Shown here one piece after another: positions 35,561 through 47,203 of a stretch of DNA of 64,000 bases. The DNA is from Sycon ciliatum (Eukaryota > Porifera > Calcarea > Leucosolenida > Sycettidae), in the NCBI RefSeq assembly GCF_964019385.1, contig NC_088645.1:20187158-20251157 (forward strand), read 5' to 3'. The notes beneath the pieces are model-generated. The model was not told the origin of the DNA and made no database searches. It worked only from the letters and a program-made list of their open reading frames with translations. Position 1 is the first letter of the stretch. Every line of letters starts with the position of its first letter. A program made the position numbers and the translations under genes.

Positions 35561-36139
35561 CTGCGCTCACAATCCTACTTGTCACCAAGAAGTGACCCGA
35601 GCTGGCGAGAGAATCGAAAAGTTTCATCATCATGGGTTACGTGAATCCAATCTGTTTTCTCCGCGTTCAGAGTTAGGGACCAGCTACTAAATTCATCCTT
35701 GATGAATGGAAGAGAATCATACATGGCCATTATCATACATGAAATATGCAACCTTTTTGGTCTAACATAAGTGTATAGGGCGTATAATTATGACCCTTAC
35801 AGAAAGTGAAATTCGACCTCGTACCGATGCCTGTGTTGTGTAGAGCCATTATGATGCTGCGCGCTAGTTCTAGGTAGCACCCCTGGCATTTCGGAAACGT
35901 ACCCAAATTTCGATAAAGAAGCCCAGTGGCATGAACAAAATATTTTTTTTAAAGTCACAAGATGTGGGGAGATTCTAAACGTCCATTGCACAGCAATCCC
36001 AATTTGAAATTTGGAAATGCATCATGTGATGGCTCCGGTAGTTGATTGATTTTACATGTATTTGGATTCGCGTAGTTCTAGGGCTAATCCTACCACCCAG
36101 AACTACCGGAAGCATCATTTCACCGAACTTTGACATGTA
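35561..36139. other. Intergenic, no gene seen
   Basis: No assignable feature. CTACCACCCAGAACTACCGGA near 36090 partly mirrors text near 36030 (GGCTCCGGTAGTTG), a weak inverted repeat. Confidence 0.35.
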
Positions 36140-36480
36140 CGTAGACTTGTGCACATTTTCGCTGCGCTCGCCTTCCCCTCATTGGTTCTACCATAACCTT
36201 GAACCTTTCAAGCTGGAAGGCTGTTGGTTTGCGTACTGCAGGTATGTGAGAGCTAGGTCACAGGTCGTTGAGTGTCTCAGTAACATGTCAGTTTTGTGCC
36301 CTGTTACTTTCTGACTGCTTATTACCATGTTACAGCCGTGGATAGTTGGTTCATAAATGAATTTCCATTTGATTTCTTCCCTTTTAATTATATTTATTGG
36401 CTCAGTATCCGAGTTAAATTTGCACTACTACTACTAATTACAGCCAGCAAAGTGACTATGAAATTTCGCACCTATTCGGC
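36140..36480. repeat. CCTTCCAACTTGGAAGG repeat family, inverted copy
   Basis: It contains CGCTGCGCTCGCCTTCCCCTC, CCTTTCAAGCTGGAAGG, CAGTTTTGTGCC and ATTTATTGGCTCAGTATCCGAGTT. These blocks match, in reverse orientation, those at 40260-40640 and 47405-47790. Confidence 0.65.
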
Positions 36481-36850
36481 TAATCGTCATTCTTTGCTTG
36501 TAAGGTTTCTTGTAGTGAGCGGGCTACGACGACATACTCTCAACCATTTTGTCTGTCTCCTTTTTTTGACCAGTCGCTATTTTGTTCTCTCTTCGACACT
36601 CCTGTCCCATTGTTCTGTTGATGCAACGAGCTGAAATACATCAAAACAAAACAAAAATAACCAATGTCCAAGCGGTACCAGTGGACAGGTGGTGGCTGGA
36701 CTAAAAGTGTAACACGCGTATTGTCCAGTTTGTACACAACCCCTATACACATGCATGTAGCGCGGAGATTCGCTGGACTTCGAGCAAGAGGGGTTTGTTG
36801 GAGTCTGTTGAACTGCTCACAACCGGTTAACGTTTTGTATAGCTGGGTTA

Positions 36851-37411
36851 ATGGCCGACAACAACAAGAATAAAAATAATCTTCAGCCTAACGGCCAGGG
36901 GACAAATCGTGACGATAAATCCGACTGTCCCTTGCAAACGAACTCCGGCAACAGGAAGATGGATGAGGACAACTGTAATGAAAGTGATAACACCTTTATC
37001 GCTAGAAGTTCAGATAGCAATCAATCCGCTTGCGATCCATCTGATGAGGAAGGAAAAGGTAATGACTATGAGATAGATGATGACCATGAGGAAGATGACG
37101 ACGACGATGATGATGTTGATGATCTGGAAGTAGATGCCCTCGACATAAATCATCACTACGTAGCCGCCTACGATGAAGTAGAATGTACCGAAGCAGATGA
37201 CGAAGAAGATGATGATCTGGAAGTAGATGCCCTCGACATAAATAACCACTACGTAGCCGCCTACGAAGAAGTAGAATATACCGAAGCAGATGACGAAGAA
37301 GAAGAAGCTGCTGTTGACACTATTGTTATCAATGCCATTATTGCCATCAGTGTAACTCTATCTGCGGACAGAACTTTTTGGTACATTCATGTCAGGGTTA
37401 TCTTTTATTGA
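36851..37411 (+). CDS. Acidic repeat protein, tandem copy A
   Basis: 186 aa from ATG. It opens MADNNKNKNN, continues with CNESDNT and SACDPSDEEG, then a poly-Asp stretch and two copies of a repeat of about 33 residues (DLEVDALDIN..YVAAY.EVE.TEADDEE). The last 40 residues are hydrophobic and unlike copy B, so this copy probably reads into unrelated sequence after a breakpoint at about 37300. Its 5' flank (TTGTCCAGTTTGTACACA...CCTATACAC) is shared with copy B, so the promoter was duplicated too. I recognise no family. Acidic composition suggests a nuclear or chaperone-like role only as a guess. Confidence 0.55.
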   Translation: MADNNKNKNNLQPNGQGTNRDDKSDCPLQTNSGNRKMDEDNCNESDNTFIARSSDSNQSACDPSDEEGKGNDYEIDDDHEEDDDDDDDVDDLEVDALDINHHYVAAYDEVECTEADDEEDDDLEVDALDINNHYVAAYEEVEYTEADDEEEEAAVDTIVINAIIAISVTLSADRTFWYIHVRVIFY

Positions 37412-38550
37412 CGGGTTGAGATTAGTTTCTATCCTTTATTCACTCCTTTCGAAGGCGGTACGCCAATCCCACCGGAAAGAGAATTCCATGGAAGGGACAG
37501 CACAAAGAGAGCGATATAAAAATATAAAAAAGGACAAGAAATAAGGGAAGGAAGATTAAGAGAGAGAACCTCAATCTGAACTCCAATATCAAAACAATAA
37601 TAAAGTAATTGTAGCAGCAGGCATTCTTGAAGGGATAAGGACGGTGAGATCGGTCAAAGCTCGAAAAATGGTTTAGCCGAATGGTGTTGTTATCGAGATT
37701 ATTATGCAACATAGTATTACTGAGATTTCTAGAGTCCGCTCTGACTATTATTGAATTGGCTCGATTTCACTCACGTTGCCATGAGGGGAGGTGAAAAACC
37801 CAATACCGGGCCAAAAGAGACCAAAGGTGATGAGAGCAGAAGATAGAAAAGTTAAGAAATTCCAACGCAATTAGAGCATTGCTCGCGAAAAGCAAGGTCC
37901 CTGGTTCGAGTCCCGGTGGTGTGACTGATGATTTTTTTCTTTCTTTCATATCTGGCTCGCAAGTGTTGAGTTTCGGAGAGAAAAGAGCAGTACGTGGCAT
38001 GTAGCCTCTAATTTCCTAAAACTTTGAAATTCCCCGTGAAGTCCAAATTTGATATATTTTGCTGTTCAACAAATTATAGTTAAATAACCATAGACGAACA
38101 TGCACAATCATGTGTTTTTTTTTCTTTCTACAAAATCCACATATCTCCAGACACTGGGGTGAATAATGGAGTGTGGCGGTGGGGCCCATTGAGCTCCGCC
38201 GACCAGAGGTCTCGGCTTCATAGCTCCATGGACGCACCAAAGAGATATTGGGTAGGGAGGATTAGGTTGAAAAAGAAAACAGAAGAAAAAAAATGGAAAG
38301 ATTGTATGCTCAGTGAGCAAAAGAATAAGTTGAGTATTGATGTGAACGCTGTTAGACTTTTAAATATGGATATCGTAATTATAGCGACGCCGCCACACAA
38401 CGTACACGAGCTTCTGGATTCTGCCACACGTCTCTGTCTCCCTTTCTGATGACCAGTAGTTATTTTGTTTGCTATTCTACATACAATGTACACGCATGTG
38501 TTATTTTCCTGTTAGCACAGCGCACTGACACACATCAAAACAAACAATCG
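37412..38550. other. Spacer between acidic genes, with a tRNA-like fragment
   Basis: At about 37871-37925 the + strand reads TTAGAGCATTGCT...AGCAA, then GGTCCCTGGTTCGAGTCCCGG, which looks like the anticodon stem and T arm of a tRNA. I find no matching 5' acceptor strand or A box, so it is a fragment or SINE-like relic. The rest is unassigned. Confidence 0.35.
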
Positions 38551-38768
38551 ATTGTCCAAGCAGACAGGTGATCACTGGAAATTATGTGTAGCATCGATCT
38601 TGTCCAGTTTGTACACACTCCCTATACACACGGGATCATGCACATACACTCCATATACACAATGTTATGAAGGGCGGAGATTGGGCTGGACTTCGAGCAA
38701 CAGGGATTTCGTTCAGTCTGTTGAACTGCTCACGATCGCTGTACATTTTTGTGTAGTTGGGTTCAACA

Positions 38769-39653
38769 ATGGCAGACAACAATAATAATAATAATCCACA
38801 GCTGAAAGGCCAGGGGACAGATGGTGACGACAAATCCGACTGTCCCTTGTCCACGAATTCCGGCAACAGGATGATGGATGGGGACAACTGTAATGAAAGT
38901 GATAACACCGGTGGCGCTAAAAGTTCAGATAACAATCCCTCAGCTTGCGATCCATCTGATGAGGAAGGAAACGGTAGTGACGCCTGTGCCGAGAATGATT
39001 TAGAAGAAGATGACGATGATGATGACGACCTCGAAGTAGATGCCCTCGACTTAGATGACCTCGATGCAGGTGCCTACGAAGACGTAGGATATGGCGAAGT
39101 AGGTGGCGAAATAGATGCCTTCGACCTCGAAGTAGGTGCCTACGAAGAAGTAGAATGTACTGAAGTAGATGACGAAGAAGAGGACGATGTTGATGACAGC
39201 GCTGAAGAATCAGGAGATGATGGTGATGATGGTAATGAAGCCGACAATGAAGAGGAAGATTCATTAGATGAGTTTGAGGGCCATATTGATCTGGTCAGAC
39301 AGGTGGAAGTTCCTACGCCTGGCATAACCAACAACCGACGTACCATGTTACGGTGGATGCATTCTCTGCAACTCGCCTTGCCTCAAGTTCAGCAAAACCC
39401 ATCGCGACGTAATACCACGGCAGGGCAAGTAATTGTTGCCGCATATAATCAAATCGAACGTATTTTACGTCGCTTAGATTTGTCAGCCGAGTGCAGGTCG
39501 GTACCTGCTGGACAACCCCGACCAATAAGGAGATGCAGACTGCTAAGGAGGCAAGTACGTATGAGGAGTAGCTTGCGCTCACGGCCGAATGCTTATTGGC
39601 GTCGTGTTATGAGACATTTCCTGGTTCAGCGGTATCGGTACATCCGGCATTGA
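38769..39653 (+). CDS. Acidic/basic bipartite protein, tandem copy B
   Basis: 294 aa from ATG (MADNNNNNNPQLKGQ). Residues about 1-180 are strongly acidic with degenerate DLEVDAL/GAYEEVE repeats, a poly-Asp stretch and DDGDDGNEADNEEED. From about residue 195 the protein turns basic (NNRRTMLRWMHSLQLALPQ; IERILRRLDLSAE; RPIRRCRLLRRQVRMRSSLRSR). The N-terminal half and the 5' flank are homologous to copy A at 36851; the basic half is absent there. One open exon without evident introns. I recognise no family. The charge split suggests binding to nucleic acid or histones, which is only a guess. Confidence 0.6.
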   Translation: MADNNNNNNPQLKGQGTDGDDKSDCPLSTNSGNRMMDGDNCNESDNTGGAKSSDNNPSACDPSDEEGNGSDACAENDLEEDDDDDDDLEVDALDLDDLDAGAYEDVGYGEVGGEIDAFDLEVGAYEEVECTEVDDEEEDDVDDSAEESGDDGDDGNEADNEEEDSLDEFEGHIDLVRQVEVPTPGITNNRRTMLRWMHSLQLALPQVQQNPSRRNTTAGQVIVAAYNQIERILRRLDLSAECRSVPAGQPRPIRRCRLLRRQVRMRSSLRSRPNAYWRRVMRHFLVQRYRYIRH

Positions 39654-40767
39654 AATTTGTGCTGCTGATTACTTGTACACGCTACTATTGTATTATAAAT
39701 CACACTTTTCTATCCGCCACGGGCAAGCCGGACCTGTTATGTTAGTTGTGCGACTATCACATTTAAAAAAACTTTCTTTGCCCTTGTATCCCCGTATGCG
39801 TTGGTTCGTTGTTTGTTGTTTGTTTGTTTGAATGCTTTATTTGAATTCGCTAATCCAAACGAGCAAAAATGCACAATGACAAGGCAGCGAATATGATATT
39901 GTGTTACAGGGGAGGAGGGTTGGGGAGAAATTAATGAGAAAGAAGAGAGAATGGTAGATATCTCAATGAAGAGCAAAGCGTTTTCAAAACTACAAGTAAG
40001 CCAGCGAATGACAGTTCTGTAACCCGCCTAATAAAACACTCTTACAACTAAGTACTAACTGGTAACGAGAGTACTTGCCACTAAACTTGCTGCTAACATC
40101 GGGATGATTTTTGTTTTTGTTTTTTGTTTTGTTTTGAAAAAGGCCCTGCCCTGCCAGTTACGGACTTTATATGACTCTGGACTGATTTGAATCATAATAT
40201 TATCTTCCTTATTGGCCATGGGACATCGTGGAAATAAAGAATAATAATAATAATAATAATTTGAAACTCGGGTATTGAGCCAATAATAAAAGTAGAAAGG
40301 AAAAGGACATTATGGAAACGAGTTAAGAGTAACTCTCCATCACTGTAACTAGATACTATATACAGTCAGAAAGTGCAACAACAAGGCACAAAACTGACAG
40401 AGTACTGAAACATTCGACGTCCTGACACCTAGCTTCAACACATCTCCGTAGCGCTAACCCACAGCCTTCCAACTTGGAAGGTTCAAGGTTATGGAAAGAC
40501 CAAAGAGGGGAAGGCAAGCGCAACGAAAACGAGCACAAGCTACAGTCCCAACGGAACAAAGAGTGTCGATTGTCACTGGACGATGACGAGACCAGTAGGC
40601 GATTTGACAAAGCGGTCTAACTACAATTCGAAGCAGCAAAGCAGCACACCACCCAACTTGGGTGGATCAAAAATATCAAAGATAAGTTAAGACAAGTTGT
40701 TTCACACGACGTACGTTTCGCCGTATGGTTAATAATAATAATAAAAATAATAATAATCCACAAAGAT
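39654..40767. repeat. Non-coding, with CCTTCCAACTTGGAAGG repeat (40260-40640)
   Basis: 40245-40262 is an (AAT)n run. 40260-40640 matches 47405-47780 closely (ACAGCCTTCCAACTTGGAAGG, CAAAGAGGGGAAGGCAAGCG, GTAGGCGATTTGACAAAGCGG). No gene is seen in the remainder. Confidence 0.6.
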
Positions 40768-41156
40768 AATAATAAAGAGAAATGGAGTGAGAAGAAACAC
40801 CTATGAAAATGCTAATCCTAGCACTAAGGTAATAACAGGAATAACTGTGAAAGCACTTGACGAACTTTTAAGGACTGCTACTTCGAAGTAGTATACTGTG
40901 ACACAAGATATGACACCATGGCCAACCAGGGCCAAACAAACAGAACAAGCTGCTACTAGACCAGTTTCAAACGAATAATGCTGTCCTTCTGGACACACAG
41001 ATTAGGCTTATGAATACGTTGACAAACAGATTCTAACACACTCAACTGCAACTTATAACCATGACGAGCACGGCACAAAACAGAAAAAAAGAATCAGAAT
41101 AAAACTTGCAGCAATCATGACGAGACACAAGATGCTTATACACTGATGACTTCCTA

Positions 41157-41522
41157 CTAGAAAACACACGCTCCAACCACTCTTACACAATCATTCTCGC
41201 TCTCACACTCACCGGACTCACTGGCCGAATCCTCCTCAACGACGTCCTGCCGTGGAGCAACCAGGTCCCGTCTCCTCCCGTCCCTCGTCTCACGTTCCTG
41301 TTGTGTATTCCGTTGGCTGGGTACTTCCGTACTGAAATAGGTCATGGTGTAATTAGCAGTTGCTCTTCTGGGTCTCGTTGATACTGAGGTAGGTATTGTT
41401 GTCGTCTTTGCTGGTGATGCAGCAAGCGATGATGACGCAAACGTGTCTGTATGCAACACACGTGGCGTCGCAACAGCCACATCCACCTCCGCTGGTGGAG
41501 AGAGTGACTTGGTCATGGCCAC
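41157..41522 (-). CDS. Palindrome-linked acidic protein, left copy
   Basis: 121 aa from an ATG in the palindrome centre. It reads TRPRRATANYTMTYFSTEV, QRNTQQERETRDGRR and an acidic VVEEDSASESGECESENDC, then ends soon after (VVGACVF*). The right copy and the 7-kb copies continue into SRPDC...FSVLCRA, and that text also exists downstream here in another frame, so this copy is probably truncated by a frameshift. Its first 40 residues come from the unique spacer. Function unknown. Confidence 0.45.
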   Translation of the reverse strand: MAMTKSLSPPAEVDVAVATPRVLHTDTFASSSLAASPAKTTTIPTSVSTRPRRATANYTMTYFSTEVPSQRNTQQERETRDGRRRDLVAPRQDVVEEDSASESGECESENDCVRVVGACVF

Positions 41523-41651
41523 GGGGGCCGATGGTGGACTGGCCGAGTGGGACGCTAGGTCCTGTGTTCGCTTGCTGCATCACCAGCAGAGACGACAACA
41601 ATACCTACCTCAGTATCAACGAGACCCAGAAGAGCACCTGCTAATTACACC

Positions 41652-42035
41652 ATGACCTATTTCAGTACGGAAGTACGGAGCCAACGGAATACACAACAGG
41701 AACGTGAGACGAGGGACGGGAGGAGACCGGACCTGATTGCTCAAAGGCAGGACGTCGTTGAGGAGGATTCGGCCAGTGAGTCCGGTGAGTGGGAGAGCGA
41801 GAATGATTGTGTGAGTAAGAGCGGGTGCGAGCGTGTGTTTTCTAGTAGGAAATCATCAGAGTATAAGCATCTTGTATCTCGTCCTGATTGCTGCAAGGTT
41901 TATTCTGATTCTTCTTTTTCTGTTTTGTGCCGTGCTTGTCATGGTTATAAGTTGCAGTTGAGTGTGTTAGAAGCTGATTGTCAACGTATTCATGAGCCTA
42001 ATCTGTGTGTCAGAAGGACAGCATTATTCGTTTGA
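41652..42035 (+). CDS. Palindrome-linked acidic protein, right copy
   Basis: 127 aa: MTYFSTEVRSQRNTQQ, an acidic middle (VVEEDSASESGEWESENDC), then HLVSRPDCCKVYSDSSFSVLCRACHG and LSVLEADCQRIHEPNLC. The Cys-rich C-terminal block matches the copies at 7 and 21 kb (SRPDCLGVYDDSRFSVLCRA; RIHKPVLC). The spacing C...C..C...C...C could bind zinc, but I recognise no family. RRATANY lies upstream in the left arm's frame, so the true start may be earlier. Confidence 0.5.
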   Translation: MTYFSTEVRSQRNTQQERETRDGRRPDLIAQRQDVVEEDSASESGEWESENDCVSKSGCERVFSSRKSSEYKHLVSRPDCCKVYSDSSFSVLCRACHGYKLQLSVLEADCQRIHEPNLCVRRTALFV

Positions 42036-42229
42036 AATTGTTTTAGTAGCAGCTTGTTCTGTTTGTTTGTTTGGCCCTGGTTGGCCATGGTGTCATATCT
42101 TGTGTCACAGTATACTAGTAGTCCTTACAAGTTCGTCAAGTGCTTTCGCATTTTTTCCTGTTATTACCTTAGTGCTAGGATTAGCATTTTCATAGGTGTT
42201 TCTTCTCACTCCATTTCTCTTTATTCCCG

Positions 42230-43050
42230 TAGCTATGCAGAAGACGTTACTTCAGTAACGTCTGGCGCTAGCCAGGGTCCACACAGCTTTAATTTGGTGT
42301 TTGTTTGTTTGTTTGTTTGTGTCACGCCTGGCGCTATCCCGTATCTGTCCCGTACTGTACCGTACCAGCAAAGACAGCTGGCCACAATATTTTTGTGTGT
42401 TTGTGCCATCGACATGCCTGGCGCTATCCCGTACCTGTCCCGTACCATCAAGAGTACGGTACCATCAAGAGAATAAGACATTAGTATATATGCGAAGTGT
42501 ATCGGGGGAATGCATTCAGTGCAGTAACATTTTGTGTGGATTTGTGTGCGAGGCCGAGATCCCATTAGCAGGCTGGCTGGGCCGCCTGTAGACCTGCCCG
42601 GGAATTGCATGTAGGCGGATAGCATAATAACTATAACGTATAATTATACAGTCATGTAGATGTAGAGCAGGGAGTCATATCATGTAAACGACTCCCTGCT
42701 GTATGGGTAGATTTTCTGGAAAGAAATACGAAGTAGGGAGACGAGTAAATGCAATCAGAATGGATGTTGGTTGCCGCCAGTATAATAAGAAGAAGAAGAT
42801 AAACGCCCGTGATCGGCAGAGTCAGCGCCGGTCCCAGGAAACGTCATCGACTGCAGAACGCCCGTGATCGGCAGAGTCAGCGCCGGTCCCGAAGCTATGC
42901 AGAAGACGTTACTTCAGTATCTCATTGAAACGTTTTGGCAATACAATGATGAAGCTGATCAAAGGAAAAAGCATTTTCACCAGTTCTAACAACATGCACG
43001 ATGAGCTAGGCAACAAAGCATAGCGCAGAGCCCTGAGCTTCCAAGCTCTC
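42230..43050. repeat. Tandem repeat unit 1 (A+B)
   Basis: Part A (42230-42625) has a GTTT run, CCTGGCGCTATCCCGTA and two CCCGTACCATCAAGAG motifs. Part B (42625-43050) has a hairpin, GAAGTAGGGAGACGAGTAAA, and two copies of AACGCCCGTGATCGGCAGAG + CAGCGCCGGTCCC. Both parts recur downstream. Confidence 0.75.
42667..42699. other. Hairpin GCAGGGAGTC/GACTCCCTGC
   Basis: A perfect 10-bp stem around a 13-nt loop in part B. The same hairpin, with a changed loop, is at 46505-46536. Confidence 0.6.
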
Positions 43051-43410
43051 TCGTTTGGTGTTTGTTTGTTTATTTGTTTGTTTGTTTGTTTGTTTGTTTG
43101 TGTCACGCCTGGCGCTATCCCGTATCTGTCCCGTACTGTACCGTACCAGCAAAGACAGCTGTTCACAATATTTTTGTTTGTTTGTGCCATCGACATGCCT
43201 GGCGCTGTCCCGTACCTGTCCCGTACCATCAAGAGTACGGTACCATCAAGAGAATGAGTATATATGCGAAGTGTATCGGGGGAATGCATTCAGTGCAGTA
43301 ACATTTTGTGTAGATTTGTGTGCGAGGCCGAGATCCAACTAGCAGGCTGGCTGGGCCGCCTGTCGACCAGCCCGGGAATCGCATGTAGGCCGATAGCATA
43401 ATAAATATAA
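43051..43410. repeat. Tandem repeat unit 2, part A
   Basis: It matches 42290-42625 (GTTTGTTT run, CACGCCTGGCGCTATCCCG, GCAGGCTGGCTGGGCCGCCTG). Its part B continues at 46470 after a LINE insertion. Confidence 0.75.
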
Positions 43411-46400
43411 TAACATTGTAACTATCAACTGTCGCTCTGTAACAAACAAACTTCAGGAATTGTACGCAATATGTCATGCCAACAAGCCCACCATCATGTT
43501 GAACAGAAACCTTGCTAAGCCCGTCACTTTTATTCAGTGTTCCAGGCTACACATGCTTCCGTAAAGACAGATCTACACATAAGAACCTGAGATCAAACCT
43601 ACGTGGCTATGGTGGCGTGGCCATTCTCATACGTGATGGGACATTTCCACATTGCACCCGTCGCCATGACCTTGATTCTCCCCAAAGCGAGGCCTTATGG
43701 CTTGAGCTTGGTGCACCGGCGGGTCTCCGGGCCAATCCGCTACTCATTTGCTGTCATTACCGCCCCCTTCACAATCCCTTCTTGATATCACCTCCTTTTG
43801 CGACATACTTACCGACACGCTCTGTTCCTTGGACCTCTCTTTATTTGATGTTTTTCTTACCGGTGACTACAATGCCCACAATTCTGACTGGTGGAGTGGT
43901 GACACCACTTCGCGTGCTGGTACGGAGCTATCATAAGTGTGCTCTAGCTTTGGCCTCCAGCAGCTTGTCAATTTCCCCACCCGTGTCGGTCCGAATGGAA
44001 GACTGTCCTGTCTGGACTTGCTTGCTACGAACCGCCCCCTCTCTGTACGCTCTGTTGACGATGCTGCCCCGCTTGCTGCATCGGATCATTTGCATGTCAT
44101 TACAACGCTAGCTTACTACATTGCCACTGCTAACACCTCTTACAACTGCTCTCAGACTTCTACTCCTCCGCGACATGCCTTCCGCAAGATTACACCCTCC
44201 ACTTGGTCAATCATCAACTCTGCACTTTTTGCCTGTGACTGGCATCTTTTATTCACCTCCACTACTGTTGATGAAGCTGTGGAGAAGTTCACCACAGTTC
44301 TTGATGACGTGCTCTCCTTCTATGTGCCACAATACGGAGCTTGACCCGCTACACCCAAACATGGCAGCCACCACCCTCGTCAGTCCAGCCGTAACCCCAA
44401 GATCCCTTGGCTCGACAAAGATCTCCAAGGTGCAATTAAACTCAAATACGACTACTACAGCTTAAGTAAGAAGTACTCCACCTATGCTAATGTTTCTTTA
44501 TACAAAAACAGCGCAATTTGGTGAAGTCATTGTCACGTTCTAAGTATCGAGCATATTTACGTTCGCTCACTACCACCCTATCTCGCCCCTCTTCCAGGCC
44601 TAACCTGTATACCTTTGTTCGCACTCAAAGGACAACTAGTACACGTCAAGACATACCACCGTTACTAGCTTCCAATGGTTCGATGGTGACTGACCCCAAG
44701 TCTATAGCTAATACTCTTAATACGCAATTCACATCAGCTGGTATTCCAGACGACCATTCCTCTCCAATACCACCTCTGCAACGTTCTGCGACTGTGTCTT
44801 CTGATCTGCGCTCTATACATACCACCACATCATCTGTTCGCAGCTATCTAAAAAGACTAAAAAGCAACAAAAGCCCTGGTCTTGATGCCCTACCAAATGA
44901 AGTTCTCAAAGTTCTGGCTCCACCACTGGCGTACCCACTGTGCCTAATATTCAAACTTTCCTACTCCTCCGGCGTATTTCCTGATCTTTGGAAGATCGCT
45001 AAGGTCACGCCCATCTACAAGTGTAAAGGCTCCCGATCACAAGCCTCAAACTATCGTCCAATATCTCTTCTCTGCTCCCTTTCAAAAGTATGTGAAAAGG
45101 TATTTTACGACCAGTTGTATTGCCACATTTCACCATGCCTTAGCCCTTCCCAATCTGGCTTTCGGCGCAACGACTCAACCTCTGACGAACTAGCTCGTCT
45201 AGTACAAGACATTGCCACCCTTCGTGATGCTCGACACCATATTGCTCTCTGTTTCTTTGACTTGGCAAAGGCCTTTGATACTGTCTGGCATCGTGGCCTC
45301 CTTGCCAAGCTACATATTGTCTTTGGTGTGTCTTGCCCTGCTCTGTCCTGGCTGGAGTCCTATCTGAGTAGCCGATCACAGTTTGTTTTTGCCCTCTCCA
45401 TCAACTCTGATCCTCTACCAGTGTCTTCTGGAGTTCCCCAAGGCTCCATACTTGGACCTCTTTGGTTCGTAGAATACGTAAATGATTTACCCTCTATAGA
45501 CCCAGGTGTCTCGTTTTTTGCTGATGATACAACCCTACTGTCAGCATCCTCGTCCTCAGCGGCTCTTGTACCTCGAGTGTTGGCTCAGATATGCAGTGTC
45601 CTACGCTGGATGCAAACATGGCGACTTAGACCCAACCTGACTAAAACCGAAATAATGTTCCCTCCCCCAATCTCATCCATGTCACTTTTACACCATCCTG
45701 ATTTCCCAGAACCCATTAAGGTTGTTTCCAACCATAAACACCTGGGAATAATGCTTGATGATCGTCTCTCTTGGTCTTTCCATATCGATGCTCTTTGCAG
45801 CCGTTCAAGCTCTGCCCTAGGTGTTATACGTCCCCATTGTTTCCATCTTCCTTTCAAATGTAAAATTTTGTTTTTCCAAACTGTACATCCTGCCTCTTTT
45901 CATGTACGCTGCTGTTAGCTGGTGTGGCTTGTCCTCGGTTCTCGCTGAGCATCTCGAAATCCACCATAGAAAACTTCTTCGTATCCTGTTTAGTCCTGTT
46001 TAGTCTACTGTTCTCTACTCTTCTGCTTCCCTGTATGTCCTTGTAAATGCTTGCCCACTGTCGACCCACCGTCAAAAAATAATTTGCACTTTTGCTCACA
46101 AATTTAAACTAGCTCTATATCCTCCTCATCACGTGTATAACTGGTTCCCAATCACAGATGGCTCCCAGACAAGATGCTCTGTTGCCCTCCCCTTGGCTAA
46201 AACGTCCTCCCTTGTACGCTCTCCACTCTTTGTTGCTTACTCTGCTTGGCTTGCGCTGCCCGCTACTACGCGCAATGCCAGTACCCTGGACGCATTTAAA
46301 TCTGCTCACTAAATTCACCATCACCTGTCCCTCCCATGCTTCTCCGTCTTGACCATTACTTTTCTTCTTTTCTTCTTTTATTCACCATGGTTGGTTAACA

Positions 46401-46469
46401 CCCACATCTCCCGTACTGGCTGATTTTCTTCTCATGCCATGAGGTGTTGTCTATAATAATAAATAATAA
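43411..46469 (+). mobile_element. Jockey/CR1-like LINE, frameshifted
   Basis: An APE-type endonuclease (GDYNAHNSDWW; LDLLATN; ASDHLHV) spans about 43512-44344 in broken frames with a stop near 43933. It is followed by a 466-aa open RT frame (44518-45918): YRPISLLCSLSK, FFDLAKAFDTVWH, SSGVPQGSILGPL, FADDTTL and HLGIMLDDRLSW. A frameshift near 45880 separates the C-terminal end (YILPLFMYAAVSWCGLSS...). The 3' end is an (ATA)n/(AAT)n tract at about 46455-46480. It lies inside tandem repeat unit 2. The clade call is from motif style only. Confidence 0.8.
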
Positions 46470-46910
46470 TAATAATAACGTATATACAGTCATGTAGATC
46501 TATAGCAGGGAGTCATATTATGTAACGACTCCCTGCTGTATGGGGAGATTTTCTTTAAAAAAATACGAAGTAGGGAGACGAGTAAACGCAATCAGAATGG
46601 ATGTTAGTTGCCGTCGGTATAATAATAAGAAGAAGAAGAACGCCCGTGATCGGCAGAGTCAGCGCCGGTCCCAGGAAACGTCAGGACAGACATCCCGTCG
46701 ACTCCAGAACGCCCGTGATCGGCAGAGGCAGCGCCGGTCCCATAGCTATGCAGAAGACGTTACTTCAGTATCTCATTGAAACGTTTTTGCAATACAATAA
46801 TGTAGCTAATCAAAGGAAAAAGCATTTCCATCAGTTCTAACAACATGCACGATGAGCAAGGCAACAAAGCATAGCGCAGGGCCCTGAGCTTCCAAGCTCT
46901 CTCGTTTGTA
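46470..46910. repeat. Tandem repeat unit 2, part B
   Basis: It matches 42640-43050, including the hairpin and two AACGCCCGTGATCGGCAGAG units, up to CTTCCAAGCTCTCTCGTTTG. Confidence 0.75.
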
Positions 46911-47203
46911 TCTTTCTGATTTCAAATTTGGACTTCACGGAGAGTTTTTGAAAAACTTAGTATCTTTCTGGATTGTTTTTCATTAGTACAATAATAATAA
47001 TGTACATAATCGACGTGGAGACAACAATTTTATAATAGCGATAAAGAGAACAAATTCTGCAGTCATCGCCACACTACAACGAAGTAATGAAAGTTTACCA
47101 GAATCAATTTTCTTGTCGCATTCATCAGTGGCAAGTCGTGACTGAAGAGTAAATAAATGTGGAAAGGAAAAGGACATATGTACAAAACTGACACGATGTG
47201 TTG

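Larger units (their letters stand above)
40768..42226. repeat. 1.46-kb palindrome carrying divergent copies of one gene
   Basis: Arms of about 660 bp (40768 to about 41428 and about 41570-42226) are reverse complements around a unique centre of about 140 bp. The outer ends are AAAGAGAAATGGAGTGAGAAG and its complement. Each arm encodes a member of the SRPDC acidic family pointing outward. Confidence 0.85.

Noticed and set aside
37871-37925. tRNA gene
   Set aside because: A T arm and a plausible anticodon stem are present, but there is no matching 5' acceptor strand or A box, and the anticodon loop lacks T33.
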